Assembly: GCA_035935115.1 (NCBI GenBank)
Contig: DASYXK010000010.1
Location: forward strand, 62,001-126,000
Source: TA-20 sp035935115
GTDB taxonomy: Archaea; Thermoproteota; Nitrososphaeria; Nitrososphaerales; Nitrosopumilaceae
DNA: 64,000 nucleotides
Direction: 5' to 3'
Positions 32,707 through 41,871 of the stretch are shown piece by piece (the first letter of the stretch is position 1; the number at the start of each line of letters is the position of its first letter). The position numbers and the translations under genes are program-made. The notes below the pieces were generated by a model. That model worked only from the letters and a program-made list of their open reading frames with translations, did no database searches and had not been told where the DNA came from.

Positions 32707-34137
32707 TTATTCTTTTTCAGTAAAGTCTTTGGTAAAAACCTTCATCGTAGCCAAATTTACAATCACAGCAATTCCCGGAGTTGGCGTGACTCCAACACTT
32801 GTTTGATATGCTGTTTGTGTTTGCCAAGCACCAGAGTTTACAATAAGTGTGCCCTTATACATATCAAGATCAACAACATGTATGTGTCCTGAATGAAAAA
32901 TATCTGGAATATCATCTATCACCATCATATCTTCTGTCTCAGGTGCAATTGGGGTGCGTTTTCCATAGATAGGGCTGAGATGTCTTGCTTTTAGTAAAAC
33001 CCGCATTGCTTTTGCAGGTTGTGAGTAGCTCAATCCAGGTGTAGTTCCAACAACATCATCCAAGCTTTGCCCATGAAACATCAAGATCTTGACTCCGTTT
33101 AGCTCTATCATGGAGGGATTGCCAAGCATAAAGAAATTTTCCCTGTTCCACAAAGTCAGATTATGTTTTTCTGGAATAGCAGGTTGGGGTAGAGCTCTGC
33201 GGCCAGGATCATGGTTTCCTGGAATTATGAAAACTTTGATGTGTTTTGGAATTTTGTCTAGTAATTGAGTTGCTTTTAACATCTGCTCATTGGTATCAAC
33301 CAAAAGCAACTCCTTGTCCTGGTTTGGGAAAATCCCAACTCCATCTACCACATCACCACCAACCAAAACAAACCGAACCTTCCTTGCTATTGGGTCTGGA
33401 CTTGAGAGCCACTCTACAAACTCTGTAAACTCTTTTTCCATGAAATACTTGCTTCCTACATGCAAATCAGAGATCAAAACAGCATAGGTCTCTATCTTTG
33501 AACGATTTGTCACATGGTCTGGAACGTCTGGCACAACCAAGTCTTTTACAATAAAGCCACCATTTTTCCCTGGAACAATTGTAAACATTACAAACTGGTC
33601 CATTAAGAGGGAGTTTGCCGTCTCTTGTAGGTCCTTGTTAAACACCAATACCTCAAGGGAACCTGTAGGATCATCTACAACAAGTTTTGTCACATCCCTG
33701 TCTATCTTTCGGTCCATCAAAAGGCCAGCTACAAAGACTTCTTCTTTGATTTTACCGCTTTTAATGGTGTCAATAGGGCTTAGTTTTTTAGATTGAGACC
33801 TCTGCAAAATTATTTTTAATAATTTTGAATACCGGCTTGCAAAAAGCGCACTAAAACCCTCAATTCCCTCTGCCGAAGTGATTTTTCTTGTAGGATCTGA
33901 TAAAATTACATGATTATTTTCCATGTTTTCATCAATCTCAGAATCGACAAACATTTTCAAATCATTTTGATTTATCAAAAACAAGTTTTGTTTTGATTTT
34001 TCTCTTACTACCTGTTTGATTATTCTTTCAAGCTCTTTTACATCAATTTTTTCGAGTATCTTAAAAGCATTAGGATGAATCTGGAAACCTCGACTTAGCG
34101 CATAAGTCAATGCAGATGAGACGTCTTCTTTCATCAA
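32707..34137 (-). CDS. polB: DNA polymerase D small exonuclease subunit (DP1)
   Basis: 476 residues. OB-fold region (about 130-200, VFVAGLLMDRKIDRD...SLEVLVFNK) followed by an Mre11-like phosphoesterase with all metal motifs: ISDLHVGS, VGGDVVDG, IPGNHDPG, MFHGQSLDD and HSGHIHV. With the His and Asp residues intact, 3'-5' proofreading should be active. Two adjacent ATGs (34137, 34134). It is convergent with cdc6 and divergent from the SpoIIM-like gene. Confidence 0.96.
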   Translation of the reverse strand: MMKEDVSSALTYALSRGFQIHPNAFKILEKIDVKELERIIKQVVREKSKQNLFLINQNDLKMFVDSEIDENMENNHVILSDPTRKITSAEGIEGFSALFASRYSKLLKIILQRSQSKKLSPIDTIKSGKIKEEVFVAGLLMDRKIDRDVTKLVVDDPTGSLEVLVFNKDLQETANSLLMDQFVMFTIVPGKNGGFIVKDLVVPDVPDHVTNRSKIETYAVLISDLHVGSKYFMEKEFTEFVEWLSSPDPIARKVRFVLVGGDVVDGVGIFPNQDKELLLVDTNEQMLKATQLLDKIPKHIKVFIIPGNHDPGRRALPQPAIPEKHNLTLWNRENFFMLGNPSMIELNGVKILMFHGQSLDDVVGTTPGLSYSQPAKAMRVLLKARHLSPIYGKRTPIAPETEDMMVIDDIPDIFHSGHIHVVDLDMYKGTLIVNSGAWQTQTAYQTSVGVTPTPGIAVIVNLATMKVFTKDFTEKE

Positions 34138-34154
34138 GGACTCATAATAGAACT

Positions 34155-34164
34155 TTTAATTAAA
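34155..34164. promoter_or_regulatory. Palindromic TATA region shared by divergent genes
   Basis: TTTAATTAAA is its own complement and lies 18 nt from the DP1 start and about 50 nt from the preferred start of the SpoIIM-like gene. The same box could serve transcription in both directions. Confidence 0.45.
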
Positions 34165-34213
34165 TCTGTTTCAAATGGTCAACCCTCAAATAGAGTTTAT
34201 TTTAACTCACAAC

Positions 34214-34747
34214 ATGTTTAGGAAAAAAAGAATTTTAATTGGGTTTATTTTTGCTGGAATTTTTGCTACATCATTTTCTGTAGGCGCTGAAATCAAAATA
34301 TCACAGGATGACGCAAAAACATTTCTTAAAGAATTTGAACAGGCAGTAGTAGGAATTGATGCAATTGGAATATTTACGCACAATGCCTCAATTGGATTGC
34401 CAATGTTTATCCCTGGCTTTGGTGTTGCTTGGGGATTATTTGCATCCGCATCAACAGGCCTTGCTTTTAGCGCTATTGCATCTACATCTCCACTACTTGC
34501 CAAAATTCCACCAATAGCTATTCTAGTACTATCTCCCTTTGGAATAATGGAATTTGCAGCTTATTCTATAGGGATGTCACGAAGCTTTATCCTCATCTGG
34601 GCCATAATTAAAAAAAATCCAATAAAACAGGAAATACGACCAACCATAATTGAAATAGGAATTGTAATCGCCCTCCTACTTGCGGGAGGATTTATCGAAT
34701 CCGCAATGATAAGTCAATACGGATCTAATATTCACTTAAAATCTTAG
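34214..34747 (+). CDS. SpoIIM/DUF95-family membrane protein
   Basis: 177 residues from ATG 34214 (190 from ATG 34175). Family motifs FTHNASIGLPMFIPGFGVAWG and GIMEFAAYSIGMSRSF; four to five TM segments. Archaeal members are of unknown function. The later ATG is preferred because the TATA region 34155-34164 would start RNA near 34185, downstream of the first ATG. Confidence 0.82.
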   Translation: MFRKKRILIGFIFAGIFATSFSVGAEIKISQDDAKTFLKEFEQAVVGIDAIGIFTHNASIGLPMFIPGFGVAWGLFASASTGLAFSAIASTSPLLAKIPPIAILVLSPFGIMEFAAYSIGMSRSFILIWAIIKKNPIKQEIRPTIIEIGIVIALLLAGGFIESAMISQYGSNIHLKS

Positions 34748-34783
34748 ATTCCTTTTTATTTTAACATAAAATACAACACAATA

Positions 34784-35518
34784 ATGCTTGGTCTAAAAAT
34801 CCACACTCTTCCAAAATTAAAAAACCCAAACATGATTGCAGCCCTTCCAGACATGGGTAATGTTGCAGGCATGGGAATGGATTTTCTTGTAAAAAAACTA
34901 AAAGCAAAATTATTTGCTGAAATCTATGCATTTTGGCCTCCTGCGGTGTCTTATGAAAAAGGCTTGATTCAATATAATCAATCAAGCTACAAGTTTCATT
35001 ATTGTGAAAAAGAAAACCTTGTAATTTTTTCTGGCGAATTTAATCCCTCAGATCCTAGGAGGTTGTATGAACTGTGCTATGAGGTAGTTGACATGGCTAA
35101 AAAACTCAAAGTAGATACACTATACTCAATTGGCGCAGCACTAAGATCTCCAAGTCCTACAGAATCAAAATTATTTGGTGTTGCATCATCAACTAACCTT
35201 ACTAATCTACTAAAAAAACAAAAGATCGAACTTCTAAACGGTAAGGGACAGATAACCGGCTTTAATGGATTGGTACTTGGTATTGCAAAAGAAAAAAACC
35301 TTGACAGCATTTGTATTCTTAGGGAAATTGATAACCCAAATATTATGCAACCAAAAGCAACTCAGACAATTCTTGTCAAACTTTTAGAATTATTGAAAAT
35401 AAAACCTCTGGATATGAAAGACTTGGAAGAAGAAGAAAAAAGGAAAAAGTTCATGGAACAGCAGATGAATTACATGGATGGTCTGACTAGGAAAGACAAG
35501 CAGCCAGGAATTGCCTAA
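34784..35518 (+). CDS. PAC2-family protein (proteasome-assembly-chaperone-like)
   Basis: 244 residues. PAC2 fold blocks: MIAALPDMGNVAGMGMDFLV, AFWPPAVSYEKGL, ENLVIFSGEFNPS and a glycine strand GQITGFNGLVLG. The C-terminus is a charged helical tail (DLEEEEKRKKFMEQQMNYMD). The family is related to eukaryotic proteasome assembly chaperones; in archaea the role is unproven. Confidence 0.88.
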   Translation: MLGLKIHTLPKLKNPNMIAALPDMGNVAGMGMDFLVKKLKAKLFAEIYAFWPPAVSYEKGLIQYNQSSYKFHYCEKENLVIFSGEFNPSDPRRLYELCYEVVDMAKKLKVDTLYSIGAALRSPSPTESKLFGVASSTNLTNLLKKQKIELLNGKGQITGFNGLVLGIAKEKNLDSICILREIDNPNIMQPKATQTILVKLLELLKIKPLDMKDLEEEEKRKKFMEQQMNYMDGLTRKDKQPGIA

Positions 35519-35574
35519 TTATGTTGATAAATTTTACCTATTAATTAAATACAACTTTAAACTTTAATTCAATA

Positions 35575-37203
35575 ATGAAACTTGGATTAATTTTACTAAT
35601 CTCAATTACAGGAATATTACTGACAATCTCATTACCTCATGCTTATTCTCAATTAGTATCAGATAACAAATATCTATTACAGGCTACTGGCTTTGTAGTA
35701 GGAACTCAAACCATTCAAAGTTCTGAGATTGATTTACAGTTTTCAACAGGGAGTTTGAACAATGGTAACACACCTATAACACTAGAAAATGGTTTGGTAT
35801 CTATTTCTGGTAATAACTATCTTAATTCTGGAACTTGGACTTCAACACTATTGCGTAATGGACAATTTATAGTGGTTACAGGTGATGCCCAAAATTCAAT
35901 CGGTAACACAATTCATGTTAACATATTTGGGAGACTGGTTCAAACAAGTCAAGAAGGTTCAGTTTATCACTTTACAGGAAAGATAACTGGCACAACCGAA
36001 CCATTCCAAGTAGCTTACAGTGCAAAAATAACTTCAACGGTTTCTAGTACATCACCAACACAAACTCCTACACCACCGACACAAACATCAACATCACAAA
36101 ATCAAGGAAATACAGTACAAGTAAGTATTGTATCAGGCTCATCCAATCCTTTGAATCAAAATTATTTTTCACCGTCTTCTATACAAATTACTCCTGGCAC
36201 TACTATTGTCTGGACAAACAACGACTCTGTACCACACCAAATTGAAAGTGGAGTTATAGCAACATCAAAAATAAATGTAAAAGCTTCATTTTCTCCAGAC
36301 GGACAAATTACCAGTCCTGTTCTTGCACCAGGACAAACATTTCAATACACAGTAAATAATGTTGGAACTATAACATTCTATGATCCCTCATATTTGTGGA
36401 TGTCAGGTGTCATAACCTCAAAATCAGAAGTTACGACACAAGTGAAGACAACCCAAATTTCAATATTACCTGGGGCATCAACTATGAATACGGGACAAAC
36501 TGTTTCTCCACCTTCTCTCCAAATTACTCCTGGCACTACTATTGTCTGGACAAACAACGACTCTGTACCACATGCACTTCTTAGCGGAATCTTATCTACA
36601 ACAACACAAGGACAAAAAGGAACTGCTAATCCAATAGCAAACGCACCTTCATTTCAACCAGATGGACAAATTAAGAGTGGTCGCATTTTACCAGGACAAA
36701 CATTTCAATACACAATGAATCGCATAGGTACCATCACATTCTATGATCCCTCATACACATGGATTAATGGGGTAATCTCATCAATTCCACAAACATCAAC
36801 ACAAAGCAAACCCATTCAAATAAGCATACAACCAGGTTCATATCAACCTCAAGGTTCTGCATCACAACAAAATCAACTTTATACCAATCACTATTACTTA
36901 CCAACTGATCTACAAATCATTCCTGGCACTACCATTGTATGGACAAACAACGATACAGTATCTCACAGAGTTCTTAGTGGAATAAGTACACAAAGACCAG
37001 ACAATCCTTTTACACCAGATGGAAAATTTGACAGTGGTCCTCTTGTACCAGGACAATCATTTCAATTTACAATAAACGGTGTAGGAATCATCAGGTTTTA
37101 TGATCCATCATATACATGGATGAATGGAGTTATAATTTCAATTCCTCCTTCCTCTTCATCACATACAATAGCAGCTCCCTCTCATAATCCTGGGCTTCAC
37201 TAA
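35575..37203 (+). CDS. Secreted protein with three cupredoxin-like repeats lacking Cys ligand
   Basis: 542 residues. Signal peptide (about 1-25, cleavage near AYS-QL), a first beta domain (about 25-155), a Pro/Thr/Ser linker, then three repeats (about 180-285, 295-405, 420-525). Each repeat has PGTTIVWTNND, then a His (VPHQ, VPHA, VSHR), then PGQ-F-F-Y-T, then FYDPSY-W-x-x-GVI. In plastocyanin-type domains the last block is Y-C-x-x-H-x-x-M; here Cys is Asp and the second His is Tyr in all three, and Met is kept only in repeats 1 and 3. A normal type 1 copper site therefore cannot form. Confidence 0.88.
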   Translation: MKLGLILLISITGILLTISLPHAYSQLVSDNKYLLQATGFVVGTQTIQSSEIDLQFSTGSLNNGNTPITLENGLVSISGNNYLNSGTWTSTLLRNGQFIVVTGDAQNSIGNTIHVNIFGRLVQTSQEGSVYHFTGKITGTTEPFQVAYSAKITSTVSSTSPTQTPTPPTQTSTSQNQGNTVQVSIVSGSSNPLNQNYFSPSSIQITPGTTIVWTNNDSVPHQIESGVIATSKINVKASFSPDGQITSPVLAPGQTFQYTVNNVGTITFYDPSYLWMSGVITSKSEVTTQVKTTQISILPGASTMNTGQTVSPPSLQITPGTTIVWTNNDSVPHALLSGILSTTTQGQKGTANPIANAPSFQPDGQIKSGRILPGQTFQYTMNRIGTITFYDPSYTWINGVISSIPQTSTQSKPIQISIQPGSYQPQGSASQQNQLYTNHYYLPTDLQIIPGTTIVWTNNDTVSHRVLSGISTQRPDNPFTPDGKFDSGPLVPGQSFQFTINGVGIIRFYDPSYTWMNGVIISIPPSSSSHTIAAPSHNPGLH

Positions 37204-37215
37204 ACTAAAATTATT

Positions 37216-37917
37216 TTATTTAAAATTAATGTATGATTCAAGTTTTGTTTGATCAAAAACCATTACCGAAAGATCTGAAAACTGTTTTCCTTCTAAATCC
37301 TTCACAACACCTACAAACGAAGTTTCTTTTTCCGTAGTTAAAAATTCAAAAACATGAACTTTTATTTTTGAGGTATCAAATCCATGATCTTTCAAATAGA
37401 AAGCAATCTCAGACTGCATGAAATGTTTTGAGGGATCTTTAGGCCAAGGCCTTGGTACGAGTACCACACTATATCCATCTAATAATGCCTTTTGTAGTTC
37501 GATTTTTTCTTCTTCAATACTTGTAGTTATATGCATGGTGATTACTTTGCTTTTATCAAGAGGTACCCTTGCTTTTGATGTTGCAACTTGAATAGAACTA
37601 ATACCAGGAATTATTTGCACATCTCCAAAAATTTCAATTAGTCTATCAACAACCTCGGATTCAGAGAAATTCACATCCCCGGTGAACGGAACAACTAATG
37701 TTTTATCACCTAATGTTTTTGCAATTTTCTGATAGACTTCTTCCTGATCTTGCATGTTTATCTCATACACTTCTTTATTGACCAAAAGTCTCTCAATTGT
37801 TTTAAGTGTGTATTTGTATCCAACTACAATATCAGAGTATAGTATTATTTCTTTTACGACATCAGTGATGTATCTAGGAGATCCAGGACCTACTCCTACA
37901 GCATAAACTTCTCCCAT
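37216..37917 (-). CDS. cbiE: Cobalt-precorrin-7 (C5)-methyltransferase-like protein CbiE
   Basis: 233 residues. Tetrapyrrole methylase fold: N-terminal EVYAVGVGPGSPRYIT, GDVNFSESEV in the second SAM-site position, and the core IIPGISSIQVATSKARVPLDK. CbiE methylates C5 late in cobalamin ring synthesis. ATG 37917 is chosen over TTG 37932. It lies alone, but CobJ is at 54394, so the B12 pathway is split around the genome. Confidence 0.85.
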   Translation of the reverse strand: MGEVYAVGVGPGSPRYITDVVKEIILYSDIVVGYKYTLKTIERLLVNKEVYEINMQDQEEVYQKIAKTLGDKTLVVPFTGDVNFSESEVVDRLIEIFGDVQIIPGISSIQVATSKARVPLDKSKVITMHITTSIEEEKIELQKALLDGYSVVLVPRPWPKDPSKHFMQSEIAFYLKDHGFDTSKIKVHVFEFLTTEKETSFVGVVKDLEGKQFSDLSVMVFDQTKLESYINFK

Positions 37918-38003
37918 GTGTTTGTTTTTCAACGTCGTAATATAATCTACAAAATCTTAATTTTACAAATGGCTTTTATTATAGAGATTGACGAATTCAG
38001 TTA

Positions 38004-38708
38004 TTGCGTTTTAGCATACTTGCACAAAGCATTTGTTTTCTTCTTTTTGTAAGCTTGGTACCTCAAATATTTGCAAGCTCCAATTCTACAGAAGAAACAG
38101 GAAATTATATTAATCAACCATTGGGATTTTCTTTCCATCCACCAGATAATTGGACAGTACAAGAATTAAAAAAGACACAACCAAATGCGCCTGATGTTGT
38201 TGTAGTTGGTCCAAAAATAGAAGGATTCACACCAGCCATCTCGGTTTCTGTTATAAATTCGAATGGAACTTCACTTGAAGAATATGTTAAAGATCAGAAA
38301 ACACGACTTCAACCTGCAGTTAATGCCGGTAGATTAATTTTCTTATCTGATGAAACCAAAAAAATCAATGGTTATGATACAGAAATTTCAGAATCAAAAG
38401 GTGAGTTTTTATCTCAAAATCAAGGATTCATAATAAAATTTAAGGAAGCTATCATATCTACAAATGACAAATTCTATGCGATTACCTATGCAAATCAAGA
38501 AAAACATTTTGATGGTAATTTGCAAAGCTTTGATGATGTCTTGAATTCTTTTCAAATAGTTTCAAATAAATCAAATAAATCGTACACTAACCTTACATTT
38601 GAAATTGGTATAGGTGTAGTAATTGCAATAGGTATAGGTACATCTGTAGGAATTCTAATCAAAAGAAAAAATCTCTTAAAAAAGAGTCATAAAATTCTTC
38701 ATGAATGA
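38004..38708 (+). CDS. Exported PsbP/DUF1795-like protein with C-terminal membrane anchor
   Basis: 234 residues. Signal peptide (about 1-24, IFA-SS). The ectodomain (about 33-190) has INQPLGFSFHPPDNWTVQE, a hallmark of PsbP/DcrB-like folds, and the end NLQSFDDVLNSFQIV. A C-terminal TM (about 203-221) and basic tail follow. TTG 38004 is the only start; CTTTTATTATAG at 37973-37984 would give a leaderless RNA. Function unknown. Confidence 0.75.
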   Translation: MRFSILAQSICFLLFVSLVPQIFASSNSTEETGNYINQPLGFSFHPPDNWTVQELKKTQPNAPDVVVVGPKIEGFTPAISVSVINSNGTSLEEYVKDQKTRLQPAVNAGRLIFLSDETKKINGYDTEISESKGEFLSQNQGFIIKFKEAIISTNDKFYAITYANQEKHFDGNLQSFDDVLNSFQIVSNKSNKSYTNLTFEIGIGVVIAIGIGTSVGILIKRKNLLKKSHKILHE

Positions 38709-38716
38709 TTCCCTTT

Positions 38717-40075
38717 TTACCAAACATCGTCAACTTCATCAAGCTCCTTGTATTCTACAGGCAATTCACGTCTGAAAATTTTCAATCTGGATATGTCTCT
38801 GTCAAAGAGTAGATCTATAATCCAATCAAGAAAAATCCTTACTCGTTTGTCAAGTCTTGGAATTTTAGAAAGATAGACTGTCCTCCAAATCAACCATGCT
38901 ACAAAACCATGCAAATGTAATCCAAAAATGGTGGCAATAGCTGATCTCTTTCCTATTATTGCCATCTGGCCTCTTGAAGAAAACTCAAATTTCTTTTTTT
39001 GTTTATTTTTTATTATAGCTTGTAAATTATATGCCACAACTTTTGCTCCAGCTTCTGCACTTTGTGCAGTTGGGGGATATGGTCTATTGGTTTGTGGATT
39101 TAGTAAATAGCAACAATCTCCAATGGCAAAAACCTCTGGAAAATCTGAAGATTCCAAAAATTCGTTTACAACAATTCCTCCCTTGTTTGTCTTAAAGACT
39201 GATTTTTTTACTATATCAACTGGGGTAATACCTGCAGTCCAAACCAAAGTTCTTGTCTGAATTGATTCGATAACAGGTTGGCCTGCTGGAGTTTTATTTG
39301 GATCAACCACATCTTCTATTATTACCTCGGAACCGGAAAAACTTGAAAGTTTCTTGCCAAGTTTAACCTCTACTCCACGTCGTGTTAGTTTTTCTAGTGC
39401 AAATCTAGCTAATCCATCATTAAATCCTGGTAAGATAAACGAGGCGGCTTCTAAAACAATTACCCTGATGTCTTCTTTTTTTATATTTGGATAATATTTT
39501 TTTGCATCTTGTACAAAATCATTTAATTCACCAGCTGTTTCAATTCCGGCGAATCCAGCTCCAACTATTACAAGGGTGAGTAAACTTTTCTTAAGAATTG
39601 GATCGCTTTCATTTTCTGCTTGTTCTAACATGTCTATTACTCTATTTCGTAAAACTACTGCATCGTTTAGCGTCTTCATGGAATACGCCCTCTCTTCCAT
39701 TTTATCAATTCCAAAAAAATTTGTTTGACTTCCTAATGCAAGAACAAGAAAATCATAATGTAAAGAAATACCGCGTCGTTCGTTAGTTCCAGTAAGAGTT
39801 ACAATCTTTCCATAAGGATCAATATTTTTGATTTGTGCTTCATAAAATGTGGTTTTTTTACATAGAGTCCTAATTGGTATCACAACATGTCGTGTCTCAA
39901 TCATTCCTGATGCTACTTGGGGAAGCATGGGAGTGAAAAGAAGAAAATTGTCCTCACTTACTAGAACGATTTCGATATTGGTATCATTCATAAAATACGA
40001 CTCTAATTTTCGCATACATCCTACTCCGGCAAATCCGCCACCTAGAATCAGAATTCTTTTCTTTCCTTCAGACAT
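38717..40075 (-). CDS. ndh: Type II NADH:quinone oxidoreductase-like flavoprotein
   Basis: 452 residues. Two dinucleotide-binding motifs ILGGGFAGVGC (10-20) and VIVGAGFAGIETAGEL, the quinone-site strand LLFTPMLPQVASG, LVWTAGITP, FAIGDCCYLLN and a C-terminal amphipathic membrane helix region (WLIWRTVYLSKIP). It would pass electrons from NAD(P)H to quinone on the inner membrane face. A ferredoxin- or F420-linked donor cannot be excluded. Confidence 0.9.
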   Translation of the reverse strand: MSEGKKRILILGGGFAGVGCMRKLESYFMNDTNIEIVLVSEDNFLLFTPMLPQVASGMIETRHVVIPIRTLCKKTTFYEAQIKNIDPYGKIVTLTGTNERRGISLHYDFLVLALGSQTNFFGIDKMEERAYSMKTLNDAVVLRNRVIDMLEQAENESDPILKKSLLTLVIVGAGFAGIETAGELNDFVQDAKKYYPNIKKEDIRVIVLEAASFILPGFNDGLARFALEKLTRRGVEVKLGKKLSSFSGSEVIIEDVVDPNKTPAGQPVIESIQTRTLVWTAGITPVDIVKKSVFKTNKGGIVVNEFLESSDFPEVFAIGDCCYLLNPQTNRPYPPTAQSAEAGAKVVAYNLQAIIKNKQKKKFEFSSRGQMAIIGKRSAIATIFGLHLHGFVAWLIWRTVYLSKIPRLDKRVRIFLDWIIDLLFDRDISRLKIFRRELPVEYKELDEVDDVW

Positions 40076-40195
40076 TTACACTTAAACCTAATTTGCCGGT
40101 TATATCCTATAGGTCTGATTATCAAATACATCCTACATTAAAATAAAAATACTAAGGCGAACAATAAAATATCATAAAAACTGGTATATGGCTAT

Positions 40196-40513
40196 ATGAA
40201 GAAAGAATACGTAGTAGTTCGTATTGATGCTGCGCCTGATGGTGCACCATACGTGGTAGTTTCTCTCTCATCCCCCAAGGATTTTAGAGAGCAGAACCAG
40301 CCAATGTCTCCTTTTGGTTCAAATGTTATGGGTTTTACGAACATGGATGACATGGTAAAAGGCCTTAACAAAATGATGTCTGGGGGGGTATTTGGCCAAA
40401 CAGGGGGAATTACTTCAATTAAACTAGATATGCGTGAATACAAAGAACTTGGACTTTCGGTAGGAGATAAGGTCTTTTTAGAAATTTCAAAGCCAGAATC
40501 TCTTGGCGTCTAA
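40196..40513 (+). CDS. Conserved-looking hypothetical protein
   Basis: 105 residues. N-terminal KEYVVVRIDAAPDGAPYVVV strand pair, a Met/Gly-rich middle (MDDMVKGLNKMMSGGVFG), and C-terminal IKLDMREYKELGLSVGDKV ending in a beta strand. It could bind a nucleic acid or protein, but no function is known. Soluble, no signal peptide. Confidence 0.72.
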   Translation: MKKEYVVVRIDAAPDGAPYVVVSLSSPKDFREQNQPMSPFGSNVMGFTNMDDMVKGLNKMMSGGVFGQTGGITSIKLDMREYKELGLSVGDKVFLEISKPESLGV

Positions 40514-40568
40514 AAACATTTCATGTCTTTTATATTTAAAATTTAACTAGATGTTGCCAAGCTATATT

Positions 40569-41228
40569 CTATCTTGAAATCTCTGAGCGTAAAATTTCAT
40601 AGGCTCTGGCAGCGTCTTTCTCCTTTAATACAATTATGATATCATCTTGACCAAAAAAGGCATTTACAAGTTCTATTCCATTGCTGTGCAGTATTTCAGA
40701 TACATAAGAAACTATATCAGAGCCACTTTGAGATTCTGGAATACGTATGCTGATTTTTGCTAACCCTGTTTGAAAATTATTTTTCTGAAATGGGAATGAT
40801 TCTAAAAGTTTTCTTACATCCAATATGTCTTCAGTTAAAACCCTAAATGAATCTGTGAATCTAAAAAATTCGTAATCAGGATCTATCTGTGTAAATTTAT
40901 CCATAAGCGTAGCAGTATCATTTGCCCCAAATTCATCAGTTGAAAATTTGATATCTGCAATTCCATCGGTTAATGAAAGTCTGGCATTTTTTAAAACAGA
41001 TTCTTGTTGAACTTCATCCTTTTTCTCAAATGAATCTGCATATCTTTTGATTGCAACAACAATGGTATTCAAGTTTACAGGACCAATTTGTGCTTCCACA
41101 TCCTTTTGGATCTTTACGGCAAGAGCTGTGTAGTTTATCAAATCCATCTTTATACAATCATAAATTGAACGATTCCTAGTGATAATTTCACGTACGGCAT
41201 CTGGGACAGAAACATTCGCAGTCTTCAA
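40569..41228 (-). CDS. ACT-domain-like protein of unknown function
   Basis: 219 residues. The C-terminal ~85 residues (FQTGLAKISIRIPESQSGSD and GIELVNAFFGQDDIIIVLKEKDA) resemble an ACT pair such as aspartate kinase regulatory domains. The N-terminal ~110 residues include a wHTH-like VREIITRNRSIYDCIKMDLI segment. It may be a ligand-sensing regulator. Divergent from hsp20 with TTATATATGAC as its likely TATA box. Confidence 0.72.
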   Translation of the reverse strand: MKTANVSVPDAVREIITRNRSIYDCIKMDLINYTALAVKIQKDVEAQIGPVNLNTIVVAIKRYADSFEKKDEVQQESVLKNARLSLTDGIADIKFSTDEFGANDTATLMDKFTQIDPDYEFFRFTDSFRVLTEDILDVRKLLESFPFQKNNFQTGLAKISIRIPESQSGSDIVSYVSEILHSNGIELVNAFFGQDDIIIVLKEKDAARAYEILRSEISR

Positions 41229-41297
41229 ACATAAATAATATCTATTGTCATATATAATAGTCTTATGTAAGAATTATGGTTATACTCCAAAAAACTA

Positions 41298-41327
41298 TAT
41301 ATAATGTAATGTATATTACATTATATA
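41298..41327. promoter_or_regulatory. 13-bp inverted repeat operator before hsp20
   Basis: TATATAATGTAAT and ATTACATTATATA are perfect inverted copies spaced by GTAT (41298-41310, 41315-41327). The element covers the TATA position and ends one nt before GGTGA (41328-41332), so a dimer bound here would block transcription or initiation of hsp20. The binding regulator is unknown; heat-shock repression is a reasonable guess. Confidence 0.65.
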
Positions 41328-41339
41328 GGTGACCATGAC

Positions 41340-41840
41340 ATGTTCCTAAATGATGAATTCGACAATCTCTTCAGAAGGATGTCTCGACCATTCATGAATA
41401 TGGACGATATATTCGAAGAGTTCAAGGATTCAGGCAACCTCCAGACCTATGGTCCATACTATTATGGTTATACCATGACAATTGGATCAGATGGTAAACC
41501 AGTTGTAAAAGAATATGGAAACGTAAAACCAGCACTTCTACCAACATCTGATATCAGAGAACCTTTTGTTGACGTTCTAGTTGATGACAAAGAAAAGGTT
41601 CTGAAACTTGTAGCTGAAATGCCAGGTGTAGAAAAGAAGGACATCAAGATCGTAGTTGAAGGACGCACAGTAAATCTTGATGCAGAACATGGTGAAAAAA
41701 AATACAGTGCTAAAGTACCTATAAGACAAAAGGTAGACGAGGATTCTGTAAAGGCAACATATGCTAACGGAATTCTTGAAGTACGATTCAAACTGAAAGA
41801 AGACGAAAAACCAAAAGGAAAAACTGTGGAGGTTGAATAA
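41340..41840 (+). CDS. hsp20: Small heat shock protein (Hsp20/alpha-crystallin)
   Basis: 166 residues. Alpha-crystallin domain (about 70-155) with EPFVDVLVDDKEKVLKLVAE, MPGVEKKDIKIVVEG and the C-terminal strand ANGILEVRFKL. N-terminal Phe/Met/Tyr-rich arm (RMSRPFMNMDDIFEEF). ATG 41340 is preceded by GGTGA at 41328-41332. Oligomeric holdase chaperone. It stands just upstream of Cdc48 in the same direction. Confidence 0.95.
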   Translation: MFLNDEFDNLFRRMSRPFMNMDDIFEEFKDSGNLQTYGPYYYGYTMTIGSDGKPVVKEYGNVKPALLPTSDIREPFVDVLVDDKEKVLKLVAEMPGVEKKDIKIVVEGRTVNLDAEHGEKKYSAKVPIRQKVDEDSVKATYANGILEVRFKLKEDEKPKGKTVEVE

Positions 41841-41871
41841 ATCCACCCCCATTTTTTATGGTGATTAAATT

